The notes below the pieces were generated by a model. That model was given only the letters and a program-made list of their open reading frames with translations, searched no databases and had not been told where the DNA came from. From assembly GCF_008806975.1 (NCBI RefSeq), contig NZ_CP031728.1, forward strand, positions 248,001 to 312,000: a stretch of DNA of 64,000 bases. The letters run 5' to 3'. This DNA is from Cellvibrio sp. KY-GH-1. Lineage in GTDB: Bacteria; Pseudomonadota; Gammaproteobacteria; Pseudomonadales; Cellvibrionaceae. The number at the start of each line of letters is the position of its first letter. The stretch's first letter is position 1. A program made the translations under genes and the position numbers. Of this stretch, positions 46,101-54,519 are shown one piece after another.

Positions 46101-46308
46101 ACAAAAAGCGGCTACCGATAATTAACTCAATGCCACAGTCTTGCGCCATGGCAAATGCTTTTACTGTGCCAGCTAACGAACATTCATCGGTAATAGCAAT
46201 GGCGTTGTAACCTAATTCCGCAGCGCGCATGACCATTTCTGGCGGATGAGAGGCGCCGGTTAAAAAAGTAAAGTTAGTGGTGGTGTACAGCTGGGTATAA
46301 TTCATCAT
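43138..46308 (-). CDS. dnaE2: Error-prone DNA polymerase III alpha subunit
   Basis: 1056 residues from the ATG at 46308, whose A overlaps the imuB TAA stop (TAATG). It has an N-terminal PHP domain (NYTQLYTTTNFTFLTGASHP; AIAITDECSLAGTVKAF), the C-family polymerase core with the acidic PDIDVDF motif, and a C-terminal OB-fold (GRFVRVAGLVTGRQRP). With ImuA and ImuB it forms the SOS mutasome that copies past DNA lesions and causes damage-induced mutation. It is the last gene of the LexA-controlled operon. Length and motifs look intact. Confidence 0.96.
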   Translation of the reverse strand: MMNYTQLYTTTNFTFLTGASHPPEMVMRAAELGYNAIAITDECSLAGTVKAFAMAQDCGIELIIGSRFLLSNGIQLIAIAPTRTAYAELSGFITLARRRADKGNYEAHLEDLRFRLQHCLIIWLCDPINPENESQIYLHADYLTRAFKDRLWLGINHQLHSGEQQHFANWQHLGKTRGITLVAAGNALMHSNKRKMLLDALTAIRLNTPIQELGTQTCANSEAYLKTLGQLEKLYPPVLLQETEKIRERCTFSMEELQYQYPQELVPAGFSPTQYLRHLVQQGEQQRYPQGTPGDITALIQKELKLIAEMRYEFYFLTVHDIVKYARAKNILCQGRGSAANSVVCYCLGITEISPQQIHVLFERFISKERNEPPDIDVDFEHERREEVIQYIYQKYGRERAALAATVICYRRRSLVRDLGKALGFEPAITTQLASSAAWWDKHTEWEQRLTQAHEQLQAENPLIAPPSRQMLQLFLQLANELLGFPRHLSQHVGGFVIAQDRISDLVPVENASMPDRTIIQWDKEDLETMRLLKVDVLALGMLTALRKTLQIIHSYHPQITAIQDIPPEDPATYKMLRMADSVGVFQVESRAQMSMLPRLRPTTFYDLVIQIAIIRPGPIQGGMVHPFLQRRKNPTAVTYEHDDLIPVLERTLGVPIFQEQAIKLAMVAAGFSGGKADELRRAMASWGKNSTLANFEQDFIEGMLARHYSLDFAQKLFDQIKGFGGYGFPESHSASFALLCYASSWCKRHHPAAFYCALLNSQPMGFYSPSQLLQDAKRHGVIVLPVDINCSIYDTQLEKITANHLSSEHFPNPQPLLAIRLGFSQVRSLDTHAAQTIERWRGNKPFTSLENISRRTALTATDLGHLAAADAFAQLTGNRHEARWQAAAIKPHVALLQSSETQQDLLSMPAPTLEKDMVDDYASIGLSLRAHPMALLRSQAPFNRCKTQRELASIGHGRFVRVAGLVTGRQRPGTAKGTIFVTLEDETGNINVVVWQKTQAHFREPLLNAQLLVVKGVLEINATDSETPVIHLVAGHLQDYTHCLKKLSVSSRDFH

Positions 46309-47756
46309 TAACAAAACACTCCCTGTACAAACCAGCGCTGTTGATGCAAGTCTTTAAATATCCATAACCGCAATCCGTCTTGTCGCTGTGCCATAAAATA
46401 ATCGCGTGCACTGGGTGTGTCCCACCAATGGGTGTGAATGCGTTCGGGGCCGGCGAGTAGTTGCAGTAAGCCGCGCCAGTGTAAGCCTGCCGGTGTTTGA
46501 TCGACAATTTGTGGTGCAGCCAATAGCCATTTGGGGCGCAATGCTTGTTGCTGCATGTCGGGCAACACTTGCCAGGCCGCTTTTTGATAGCTGATTACAT
46601 GGTTACTGCGTTCGGGTAAATGATCATCCCGGTAACTTATTTTATAAATGGCACTCTCGCCCAAGCGCGCTTTTAATTTGGCCGTCGTTAGGGTGAAATC
46701 CTGTGTGGTTTTATAATTGTGCGATTGTTGGGAAAAATCCAGTTGATAGTTTTGTGTTTGCAGCGGTGAGGAAAAAGGGCAGTGCAATTCCAATTGGTCT
46801 ACGGCAAAACGAAACTCATATTGCTCTAGTTGAATCAAACTTAATTCCAACAGTAAATGCCCCTGTTGTTGCGGGGTGTCGCAATATACGCGGATTAATT
46901 CGCGCTCGTGGTAAATGCTGATGAGCTGCCATTCAATCATTTGGCATTGCTGTTGGCGGCGCTGTAAATGATCGCTGAGTTTTTGCAGCAATAAGGAAAG
47001 TGGTGGTTGCAACAAATCCAATTGCGCAACAGGAAACTCCATTTCTATCCGCTCAATAAAGGGCAGCTCCGGGTGAAACATAGGCACGGGGGCAGAAAAT
47101 AATCCCGGTTGCTGCATGTCATGGCTGATATCCAACATGTCGCCCAGGTATTGGCTGAACGCATGACCAAAACGTTTGGTAAGGCTGCGCAGTCCACTGG
47201 TGTTGAGTTGCTGCATGATATCGCCCAGTGACACAAAACCGGTTTGCTGTAGCGCAATCACTATGCGGGGAAACTCTTCCAGGCAAGTGAGTGGCAATGG
47301 TTGTAATTGCGCGTGAAAAACCGAGCGCAATTGTGCGGGTGCGTATTGTTTAAGTTGTTGATCCAATGACTGGATAAAAGTATCTGGCTGGGTTGCACTG
47401 CCGCAGAGTAACCAGGCGGCTTGTGCGGTATGCGCTACAGCGTAGCGATAATTTCGATAGGCATCCTCACTGTGCAGTTGCAGCTTAATGGCATCGAGCA
47501 ACGACGTTAAGCCACCGAACAGTGTTAACGAGCGGGAAATCTCCAGTTGTACGCCATGGGCATGGGTAAATTCTGAAATAAATAGTTGTACATGCGGCGT
47601 GAATTGATACAACAACTCACACAGCTGGATTAATTTATTTTCAATAGTTTTGCTGCCGTGTAATTTTGCCGCTTGGCAATTATCTGTATCATTTGATAGC
47701 TGAATTGCCAGCCACAAGCGCAGCGCCGGTGGCGATAACACGCTGTTGCTACCCAT
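46308..47756 (-). CDS. imuB: ImuB, inactive Y-family polymerase-like adaptor
   Basis: 482 residues. The fold is that of a Y-family polymerase, but the catalytic acidic motif near the N-terminus is absent (it begins ALRLWLAIQLSND), as is normal for ImuB, which acts as a hub between the beta clamp, ImuA and DnaE2. The start codon overlaps the imuA stop and the stop overlaps the dnaE2 start, so the three genes are translationally coupled. Confidence 0.9.
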   Translation of the reverse strand: MGSNSVLSPPALRLWLAIQLSNDTDNCQAAKLHGSKTIENKLIQLCELLYQFTPHVQLFISEFTHAHGVQLEISRSLTLFGGLTSLLDAIKLQLHSEDAYRNYRYAVAHTAQAAWLLCGSATQPDTFIQSLDQQLKQYAPAQLRSVFHAQLQPLPLTCLEEFPRIVIALQQTGFVSLGDIMQQLNTSGLRSLTKRFGHAFSQYLGDMLDISHDMQQPGLFSAPVPMFHPELPFIERIEMEFPVAQLDLLQPPLSLLLQKLSDHLQRRQQQCQMIEWQLISIYHERELIRVYCDTPQQQGHLLLELSLIQLEQYEFRFAVDQLELHCPFSSPLQTQNYQLDFSQQSHNYKTTQDFTLTTAKLKARLGESAIYKISYRDDHLPERSNHVISYQKAAWQVLPDMQQQALRPKWLLAAPQIVDQTPAGLHWRGLLQLLAGPERIHTHWWDTPSARDYFMAQRQDGLRLWIFKDLHQQRWFVQGVFC

Positions 47757-48481
47757 TAGCGGCTCCGCAGCTGCGTAACTTTGTTAGTGCTTTTTACCGG
47801 TGTTGTATCCAAATTGGCATGGGGTTGATAGCCCAGCCATTCGTGTGGCAAGGGTAATGCGATAGGTTTATTAAGTAGTGATTGATCACCACCTTTTTGT
47901 TTGGTGACGGTGACTGTTAGGGTGTTGGCCTCCATGCGCGTGTGCAAACGCAAATGTACAGGCGAATGCTGGGCATTAGCACGTGCCGGGCGCAGTAACC
48001 AGTAAATACCAGAGCCTTCACTACTGGCCAACACACATTTGCGCACCTCGGTGTAATTCAACGCTTGTTGTGGTTGCCAGGCTAATAAATGGCTACAGGC
48101 TTTAGCGCGAGCAATTTCTACAAAGGCAGCCAGAAAATCATTTTTCGCGGGAGCATTAATAATTAATAAACGGTCCAGATCCAGGCCCGCTTGTAACAAT
48201 CCCTGTGCAAATGGCAATGCAGGCGGGTTAATTAATATCTGTAATCCTTGCGCTGAATTGCGCAAGCTGGGGGTTAGTAATAGCCATTCACCCTGGCCGA
48301 ATTCCCGCTGGTTTATTTCGATTAAGCACGCGCGCGGCCAACCTTGATGCACCAGAAAATTGTTCAGTAATAGATGGCCGGTATCTTGCCCATTGCTGGT
48401 TTGGACCTGGGCTTTTGTTCCGCGCCAAATGTCGCCACGTAGCAGCAATTGTTCAAGATCAGTTGGTAGTGATTGGGTCAT
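47756..48481 (-). CDS. imuA: ImuA, mutasome component (SulA/RecA-like)
   Basis: 241 residues. It opens with LPTDLEQLLLRGDIWRG and continues with GWPRACLIEINQREFGQGEW, matching ImuA proteins that have a RecA-like fold without a working Walker A motif. It is the first gene of imuA-imuB-dnaE2. A LexA box lies immediately upstream of the ATG. No strong Shine-Dalgarno is visible in the short leader. Confidence 0.9.
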   Translation of the reverse strand: MTQSLPTDLEQLLLRGDIWRGTKAQVQTSNGQDTGHLLLNNFLVHQGWPRACLIEINQREFGQGEWLLLTPSLRNSAQGLQILINPPALPFAQGLLQAGLDLDRLLIINAPAKNDFLAAFVEIARAKACSHLLAWQPQQALNYTEVRKCVLASSEGSGIYWLLRPARANAQHSPVHLRLHTRMEANTLTVTVTKQKGGDQSLLNKPIALPLPHEWLGYQPHANLDTTPVKSTNKVTQLRSR

Positions 48482-48492
48482 GGCAAGTCAGC

Positions 48493-48516
48493 TATACTGT
48501 ATTTAAATACAGTATA
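48493..48516. promoter_or_regulatory. LexA operator (SOS box) of the imuA-imuB-dnaE2 operon
   Basis: A perfect 24-bp palindrome whose core is CTGT-N8-ACAG (48497-48512, N8 = ATTTAAAT), an exact fit to the gammaproteobacterial LexA consensus. It ends 12 bases upstream of the imuA ATG, so LexA would block transcription until DNA damage. Confidence 0.95.
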
Positions 48517-48607
48517 GCGCTCGAGGGCGCTGTATAGTCAAGCGGATGCTGCACCCACCTTAACAATGTTTGGTTATAAGTGAGTTAAGTTTGAACAGTG
48601 ATGAGAT

Positions 48608-49891
48608 CTAGTGAATAAATTCAACAATTTTATTGAGCAGGGCCGGGCCGTTGAGGGATTTATCAAACGCGTGTTTGATACCCAGGGTGTTGCCTAATTC
48701 CAGCGTGCGCTCATTCTGTTGTTCGCTCACCAGTACCAGATTAATACCGGCCGTTTTAGGTGTTCGCGCCAGGATTTTGCACAGGTCGGCACCTGCCGGG
48801 GAACTGGCAATATTGGTGCCGAGTAAAATTAGATCCGGGTGCAAATCAACCGCCAGCTCCAGGCATTCCGTTTGGGTTTCGGCCGTTAATAAATTGAAGT
48901 GTGTTTGCAAGTGATGTGTGAAATGGCGAATCAATTCCAGATTGCTATCCGCCAGTAGCAGGGTTTTGTGAGTGGCTACTTCATCTACCCAGCTGCGGTT
49001 GCGACCCGCACGTTTAGCTTTATATAACGCGCGGTCGGCATTTTTAATTAATTCTTCCAGGTCGTGGCCTGTGGTGCGTAAGCAGGTAGCGCCGCCAATA
49101 CTCGCGGTGACATGGGAATCGGTAGGGGAGACATCGTGGCGCAGCTGTAATGCACTAATGGCTTCGCCAATAGATTGGGCTACACACATGGCACCCTTGG
49201 CATCGGTCTCTGGCAGCAGCACGACGAACTCTTCACCACCATAGCGGCCCAGAATGTCGGTGGTGCGGTGCAGGCAGCTTTTAATCGCCTGAGTGACTTT
49301 TTTCAAACAGGAATCGCCCGCCGGGTGGCCATAGTGATCATTAAATAACTTGAAATGATCCACATCGATCATCAATGCGCTGATGGGTTGTTGATGGCGT
49401 TTTACCAATGCCCATTGCTGTTGGGCTAATTCATTGAAGGTGCGACGGTTATAAATATGGGTGAGGCTATCGAGCTGGCTGAGGGCTTCCAATTCGGAAT
49501 TCAGGCGGCTCAATTGATCGCGCATTTCAGCGATTCGCTCCATCGCGCGAATCTTGGCTTTGATGATCATAAAGCTGACCGGCTTGATCAGGTAATCATC
49601 GCCACCCGCTTCAATACCTTCGCGGTAATTTTCGTCCTCATTTAGCCCGGTCACAAAGATGATGGGAATCCAGTGGCCGGCCAGCCATTCGCGAATCAGG
49701 CGAGTGGTTTCAAAACCGTTTAGTCCGGGCATTTCCACATCCATGATGATCATATCGACCGGGGTGTTTTCCAGCAGTTGCAGGGCTTCTTCACCACTGC
49801 GGGCAACTAAAGGCTCATGGCCCGCATCAATAATGTAGTTACGCATGGCGTAGCGAAGTGTTGCGCTGTCTTCAACCAGAAGGATTTTCAT
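48608..49891 (-). CDS. REC-GGDEF-REC response-regulator diguanylate cyclase
   Basis: 427 residues. An N-terminal receiver has the phosphoacceptor Asp51 in IIMDVEMPG and a Lys in DDYLIKPVS. A short coiled coil (IAEMRDQLSRLNSELEALSQ) leads to a GGDEF domain with an intact GGEEF and an RTTD inhibitory site five residues upstream of it. A degenerate second receiver occupies the C-terminus (about 305-427). It should make cyclic di-GMP when phosphorylated and be product-inhibited. No kinase gene is adjacent. The extra C-terminal receiver is unusual compared with PleD-type proteins, which carry both receivers at the N-terminus. Confidence 0.9.
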   Translation of the reverse strand: MKILLVEDSATLRYAMRNYIIDAGHEPLVARSGEEALQLLENTPVDMIIMDVEMPGLNGFETTRLIREWLAGHWIPIIFVTGLNEDENYREGIEAGGDDYLIKPVSFMIIKAKIRAMERIAEMRDQLSRLNSELEALSQLDSLTHIYNRRTFNELAQQQWALVKRHQQPISALMIDVDHFKLFNDHYGHPAGDSCLKKVTQAIKSCLHRTTDILGRYGGEEFVVLLPETDAKGAMCVAQSIGEAISALQLRHDVSPTDSHVTASIGGATCLRTTGHDLEELIKNADRALYKAKRAGRNRSWVDEVATHKTLLLADSNLELIRHFTHHLQTHFNLLTAETQTECLELAVDLHPDLILLGTNIASSPAGADLCKILARTPKTAGINLVLVSEQQNERTLELGNTLGIKHAFDKSLNGPALLNKIVEFIH

Positions 49892-50099
49892 AAGGCCGGG
49901 TAGGGACTCACAAGAGGATGCTCATGCTCAAAAAGTTCATCTGAGTGTAGCCAGTATTATAGTTTTCGTCGGCCAGACCTGGGTTTGGCGTCAAAATAAA
50001 CATAATTCTACGTGGACAGCATGGCACTGTCGAACGGAATATCTGCACTTTGCTGGATATTTATGCACATCGCTGCCTGGTTCACAGTGAAAGTGCGAG

Positions 50100-50519
50100 T
50101 TAATCCTGGTGATCCACATAGAGCCATTTGCCCAGTGATTTGCGAAATACCGAGTGTTCGTGGTGTTGCTGTAATTGTCCGGCCTGGCGGAACAGGGCGA
50201 TAAACTCAACGGTGCCGTCCTGATCTGCTGCGAGTCCTTTGCTGGTAGAGAGGATCTGCAAGCCCAGCCAGTCGCAGCTTTGCGCCCACTGCAGGATATC
50301 GGCCTTGCTGGAGCGCAGGCGTTGCTCGGGGCTCCAGGTGTCCCACAGGTAATCAATGGCCAATAGCACATGGGCAGAGTAGCGTGAACGCATCAGCTGC
50401 TCGGCAGTTTCTGGCCAGGTTTGGCCCTGTATATGGGGCAGGCAGCAGTTAGCCAGCAGTTTTTGGCTGCCGCAGGGGCAGGGCGATTGGGGATTAACGG
50501 CAGGTGTTTTCGATGGCAT
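50100..50519 (-). CDS. ychJ: YchJ-family SEC-C motif protein
   Basis: 139 residues from the ATG at 50519 with an AAAAGGG site. The N-terminal SEC-C zinc motif (SPCPCGSQKLLANCC) is followed by a YchJ body (LMRSRYSAHVLLAIDYLWDT; WLGLQIL; VEFIALFR; HEHSVFRKSLGKWLYVD), a cystatin/NTF2-like fold. The family is of unknown function. The gene is divergent from the acyltransferase gene at 50640. Confidence 0.88.
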   Translation of the reverse strand: MPSKTPAVNPQSPCPCGSQKLLANCCLPHIQGQTWPETAEQLMRSRYSAHVLLAIDYLWDTWSPEQRLRSSKADILQWAQSCDWLGLQILSTSKGLAADQDGTVEFIALFRQAGQLQQHHEHSVFRKSLGKWLYVDHQD

Positions 50520-50639
50520 TTTCTGGCCCTTTTCGGTATTTTGTGCGCCTGTTTTTGGCCGGGCCAATTCTCGCTGAGTTGGGCGCCTGGTGCCAGCTTT
50601 CCTGCACTAACTGCATAGTCTTCGAGTAAAGTTTCCACT

Positions 50640-51791
50640 ATGAGCGAATTTGATGATATCCGCCCTTATCGTGATGATGAGGTGCGCCCAACCCTGGATC
50701 GTATACTTGCGGATCCCGAATTGACTGATGCAGTAACGCGCCTGAAATTCCCCAAGTTGCATGCCGTGTTAGGTTGGCTATTAAAACCGCTGGTACGCCG
50801 CAAATTGAATCAGCAGCTCTCCGGGATTCAGGATGTTCAAGGGTTCCAGGCAGTAGTGGAAAAATACCTGTCGGGGATGATGTCCACCCGGGTGAAAGAG
50901 CTCACCTTTTCCGGTTTGGAGAAACTCGATAAGCACAGCGCCTATCTATTTATCAGCAACCATCGCGACATTGCTATGGATCCGGCCTTTGTTAATTGGG
51001 TTCTGTTCCACAATGGTTGCAATACCTTGCGTATTGCCATTGGCGATAACCTGCTTACCAAACCGTTTGTATCAGACCTGATGCGATTGAATAAAAGTTT
51101 TATCGTCAATCGCTCAGCCAAAGCGCCGCGTGAAAAATTAAAAGCGGCAAAACATTTGTCGGCGTACATTCATCATTCCATTGTGAATGAAAATGCCAAT
51201 ATCTGGATTGCGCAGCGCGAAGGTCGTGCTAAAGATGGCAATGACAAAACTAATTCAGCAGTATTGGGCATGATTATGCTCAACAAACCCAAAACGGAAG
51301 AGATCGCGGAATATGCCAAAAAATTGCGCATAGTTCCCGTATCTATTTCTTACGAACTTGATCCATGCGATGTCGCGAAGGCGCGCGAACTTTATTTGCA
51401 TCGCACGGAAGGCAGCTATCAAAAAGAAGAGCACGAAGATGTGCGCAGCATCGCCATGGGGATCGCCGGTAATAAAGGTAATATCCATTTGGCGTTTGGC
51501 GATGTGCTGGACGGCGATTATCAGGATACCGATGAGTTGGTCGCTGCGCTGGATCACCAAATTCTGGGTAATTATGTGTTGCACGCGACTAACTGCATTG
51601 CCTATGAAATGCTGCATGGCAAGGTGCCGGTTGTGAGCTATGGCGCGAACAATACCCCTTATGATCCGAAAAAACTGATTGCTGAGCGCACCGAGTTTGA
51701 AGTGCGCATGAATGCAATTCCCTCTGGTCAGCGTGAAATTGCGCTGGGCATTTATGCTAATCCCGTTGTGAGTAAATTGGCCGAATGCTAA
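50640..51791 (+). CDS. PlsC-like glycerolipid acyltransferase
   Basis: 383 residues. The acyltransferase box is SNHRDIAMDPAFVNW, then a basic middle (FIVNRSAKAPREK) and WIAQREGRAKDGND, equivalent to the EGTR substrate motif. Spacing from His to the distal Asp is HX5D rather than the classical HX4D, a variation that I believe occurs in related sequences annotated as 1-acylglycerol-3-phosphate acyltransferases. Likely role: acylation of a lysophospholipid or glycerol phosphate at the inner membrane. The stop codon overlaps the start of the DinG-like gene by seven bases. Confidence 0.72.
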   Translation: MSEFDDIRPYRDDEVRPTLDRILADPELTDAVTRLKFPKLHAVLGWLLKPLVRRKLNQQLSGIQDVQGFQAVVEKYLSGMMSTRVKELTFSGLEKLDKHSAYLFISNHRDIAMDPAFVNWVLFHNGCNTLRIAIGDNLLTKPFVSDLMRLNKSFIVNRSAKAPREKLKAAKHLSAYIHHSIVNENANIWIAQREGRAKDGNDKTNSAVLGMIMLNKPKTEEIAEYAKKLRIVPVSISYELDPCDVAKARELYLHRTEGSYQKEEHEDVRSIAMGIAGNKGNIHLAFGDVLDGDYQDTDELVAALDHQILGNYVLHATNCIAYEMLHGKVPVVSYGANNTPYDPKKLIAERTEFEVRMNAIPSGQREIALGIYANPVVSKLAEC

Positions 51792-53923
51792 CGGATGCGC
51801 TGAAAAAGCAAATTCAGGGCGCCTATAGCCAATTTCTGGAAAGCAAGGGCCTTAAGTCCCGCTACGGTCAAAAATTGATGATTGCCGAGATTGCAAAAAC
51901 ACTCGGCAAAATTTCACTGGATGACGAAAATCATCGTATTCCCGACGAGAATGCCGGCAAGCATATTTGCGTGGTAGAGGCAGGCACAGGCACGGGAAAA
52001 ACCATTGCCTATTTATTGCCGGCCATTGTTATGGCCAAAGCGCTGGGCAAAAAACTGGTTGTCTCTACGGCAACGGTTGCATTGCAAGAGCAAATCGTCA
52101 ATAAAGATTTGCCCGAATTGCATCGCAACAGTGGCCTGTCATTTACCTTTACTCTTGCTAAAGGGCGCGGCCGCTACTTGTGTCTGAGTAAGTTGGATAA
52201 TTTAATTGCGGAATACCAAAGTGGTTTGAATCCTACGCGCGCGCTTTACGAAGATGAATATCCCAGTGTATCTGCCCAGGGCTTTAAACTTTATGAATCC
52301 ATGATGGATGCACTGGCATCTAATAGATGGAATGGCGAGCGCGACACCTGGCCGCAAGCGCTGGAACAAAATGAATGGCAGATCATTACTACTGACCATC
52401 GGCAATGCACCGGGCGTCGCTGTTCCAATGTGTCGGCGTGTAGCTTTTTTAAAGCGCGCGATTCCATGCATTCAGTGGATTGTATTGTCACCAATCACGA
52501 TCTGGTATTGGCGGATCTGGCGTTGGGTGGTGGTGCAATTTTGCCTGCACCCGCCGACACCATTTATGTCTTCGACGAAGGCCATCACCTCCCGCAAAAA
52601 GCGTTAAATCATTTTGCGCACCACAGTCGCATGCTCGCCACCAGTAAATGGTTGGATCAATGCAATAAAGCGCTCGGCGCTATGCTTGGGGTAATCAGTG
52701 GTGCGGGTAATGTGGATCGCTTTGGTGAACAACTGCCTGCCGCCTTAATTGATTGCAAACAGCGCCTGGATCAGTTGTATCCGGTGTTTGAATCGCTCGC
52801 GCAATCCATTGCGTTTGATGATCGCCAATCCCATTACCGTTTTGATGGTGGCGTGGTGCCGCAAGATTTATTAATACCTTGCGTCGAGTTGTATAAAGGT
52901 TTTGATCGCCTGACAGATTTGTTGAAAAAAATGCTCGATGAAGTCAGTCAGGCGATGGAAGATATGCATTGCCCGGTGCCGAAAGTGGATTTGGAAAATC
53001 ACTATCCCATTCTTGGCGCATGGCAAGCGCGCGCCGAAGCCAACCGCGATTTGTGGGCAAGTTTTGCCACGCCGGATTCCGTGAGCAGTGTGCCCAAGGC
53101 GCGTTGGTTAACGCCGATAGATGCCAGCGGTAATATGGATTTGGAGGTCTGCTCCAGCCCAATACTCGCCGCTAAAACATTGGAGTTCAGTTTGTGGGAA
53201 AAAGCCTGCGGTGCAATTATCACCTCGGCCACACTCACGGCGCTGGGAAATTTTTACCGCTTCCAAATGCGTGCAGGTACACCTTCAGATTCCAATTACC
53301 AAGTGGTGCCCAGCCCGTTTAATTTCCAACAGGCAACTCTCGAAATTCCTGCGCGAACTGTTGAGGCTACCAATGCTGATGTGCATACCTTGGCTATTAT
53401 TGATGATCTGCCAAACTTGATTGATCCCGCTGAAGGTTCGCTGGTATTGTTCTCGTCGCGCAAACAAATGCTCGATGTGTTCGATGAAATGCCGCAAAAT
53501 TTGCGCGATATTATTTTGCTACAGGGTGATAACTCCAAGCAGGAAATGTTAGTCCAACACAAAAAACGCATCGATGATGGCGAGGGTAGTGTGCTCTTTG
53601 GGTTGGCAAGTTTTGCTGAAGGTGTGGATTTGCCCGGTAAATATTGCACCCACGTGATTATCGCCAAGCTGCCGTTCGCCGTGCCGGATGATCCGATTGA
53701 GGCGGCGCTTTCAGAATGGGTAGAGGCGCGTGGTGGTAATGCGTTTATGGAAATCACCGTGCCCGACGCATCGCTGAAACTGATTCAAGCCTGCGGGCGT
53801 TTACTGCGCACGGAAACCGATACCGGGCGCATCAGTCTGTTGGATCGTCGCATTCTCACCAAACGTTATGGCAAGGCGATTCTGAATTCATTGCCACCGT
53901 TTACACAGATTGTGCATAAATAA
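51785..53923 (+). CDS. dinG: DinG-type XPD-like ATP-dependent DNA helicase
   Basis: 712 residues. The Walker A segment is EAGTGTGKT, the four-cysteine iron-sulfur region includes RYLCLSKL and the C-residues in TGRRCSNVSACSFFK, the DEAH-like box is FDEGHHLP, and motif VI is LIQACGRLLRTETD. DinG unwinds R-loops and 5'-tailed DNA and is often SOS-induced in enterobacteria; no LexA box was seen here. It overlaps the upstream acyltransferase gene and is likely translated with it. Confidence 0.93.
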   Translation: MLTDALKKQIQGAYSQFLESKGLKSRYGQKLMIAEIAKTLGKISLDDENHRIPDENAGKHICVVEAGTGTGKTIAYLLPAIVMAKALGKKLVVSTATVALQEQIVNKDLPELHRNSGLSFTFTLAKGRGRYLCLSKLDNLIAEYQSGLNPTRALYEDEYPSVSAQGFKLYESMMDALASNRWNGERDTWPQALEQNEWQIITTDHRQCTGRRCSNVSACSFFKARDSMHSVDCIVTNHDLVLADLALGGGAILPAPADTIYVFDEGHHLPQKALNHFAHHSRMLATSKWLDQCNKALGAMLGVISGAGNVDRFGEQLPAALIDCKQRLDQLYPVFESLAQSIAFDDRQSHYRFDGGVVPQDLLIPCVELYKGFDRLTDLLKKMLDEVSQAMEDMHCPVPKVDLENHYPILGAWQARAEANRDLWASFATPDSVSSVPKARWLTPIDASGNMDLEVCSSPILAAKTLEFSLWEKACGAIITSATLTALGNFYRFQMRAGTPSDSNYQVVPSPFNFQQATLEIPARTVEATNADVHTLAIIDDLPNLIDPAEGSLVLFSSRKQMLDVFDEMPQNLRDIILLQGDNSKQEMLVQHKKRIDDGEGSVLFGLASFAEGVDLPGKYCTHVIIAKLPFAVPDDPIEAALSEWVEARGGNAFMEITVPDASLKLIQACGRLLRTETDTGRISLLDRRILTKRYGKAILNSLPPFTQIVHK

Positions 53924-53946
53924 TTTATCGTGTATTTTTCGAATCC

Positions 53947-54024
53947 CATGTTGGGGTTCGTTCCTCACCCCAACCTACAAAGCACCCTGTAGGTTGGTGC
54001 TGAGCGCAGCGATGCCCAACATTG
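53947..54024. repeat. Head-to-head palindromic repeat pair
   Basis: CCAACCTACA and TGTAGGTTGG are inverted around an 8-base spacer. Each continues into a GGGG/CCCC-type outer arm (TTGGGG; GCCCAAC). This resembles common REP-like intergenic elements. It lies between the DinG-like gene and yqcC. Confidence 0.6.
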
Positions 54025-54037
54025 CCCGGTAAAACCC

Positions 54038-54373
54038 ATGAATAACCCTCACATCGCCATTGCCGAAACCTTAATGGATATCGAAAAGGAATTGCGCAAT
54101 TTGCGTTTATGGGAATTTGAAATGATTGCGGAAGAGGCGTTCATGAGTGTGCAACCCTTCGCGGTGGATACCATGACCTTCCCGCAATGGCTGCAATTTA
54201 TATTTCTACCGCGTATGTATTTTTTATTGGATGAACAATTACCACTGCCGTCCAATTCCGCCATCGCACCTATGGCAGAACAATATTTTTCTGGCTTGAA
54301 TCTGCATTCATCATCGTTAATAGCCCATCTGCAAAAAATAGATGGGCTATTAACCATCCAGGTTTCTTCGTAG
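54038..54373 (+). CDS. yqcC: YqcC-family protein
   Basis: 111 residues matching YqcC (DUF446): LMDIEKELRNLRLWE, VQPFAVDTMTFPQWLQFIFL and SNSAIAPMAEQYFSGLN. The family is a small helical protein of unknown role, often next to the tRNA pseudouridine synthase truC, which is not seen here. It is embedded between two clusters of palindromic repeats. Confidence 0.9.
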   Translation: MNNPHIAIAETLMDIEKELRNLRLWEFEMIAEEAFMSVQPFAVDTMTFPQWLQFIFLPRMYFLLDEQLPLPSNSAIAPMAEQYFSGLNLHSSSLIAHLQKIDGLLTIQVSS

Positions 54374-54510
54374 GGGCGCAATTTATTGCGCCCTGTTTTG
54401 GGTTCAATAAATTGAACCCCTACGAAATATATCTGCTCTTCGTTTTTCTGGATTTAATAAATTGAAATTCTACGAATCTACCCCGTAGGGGCGCAATTTA
54501 TTGCGCCCAA
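54369..54510. repeat. Cluster of dispersed palindromic repeats
   Basis: The unit GGGCGCAATTTATTGCGCCC (54374-54393 and 54489-54508) alternates with GGGTTCAATAAATTGAACCC (54400-54419) and a decayed form of the latter near 54449-54470. The outer edges read CGTAGGG and CCCTACG. A further copy lies at 32935-32973. Confidence 0.85.
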
Positions 54511-54519
54511 CTGATGGTA

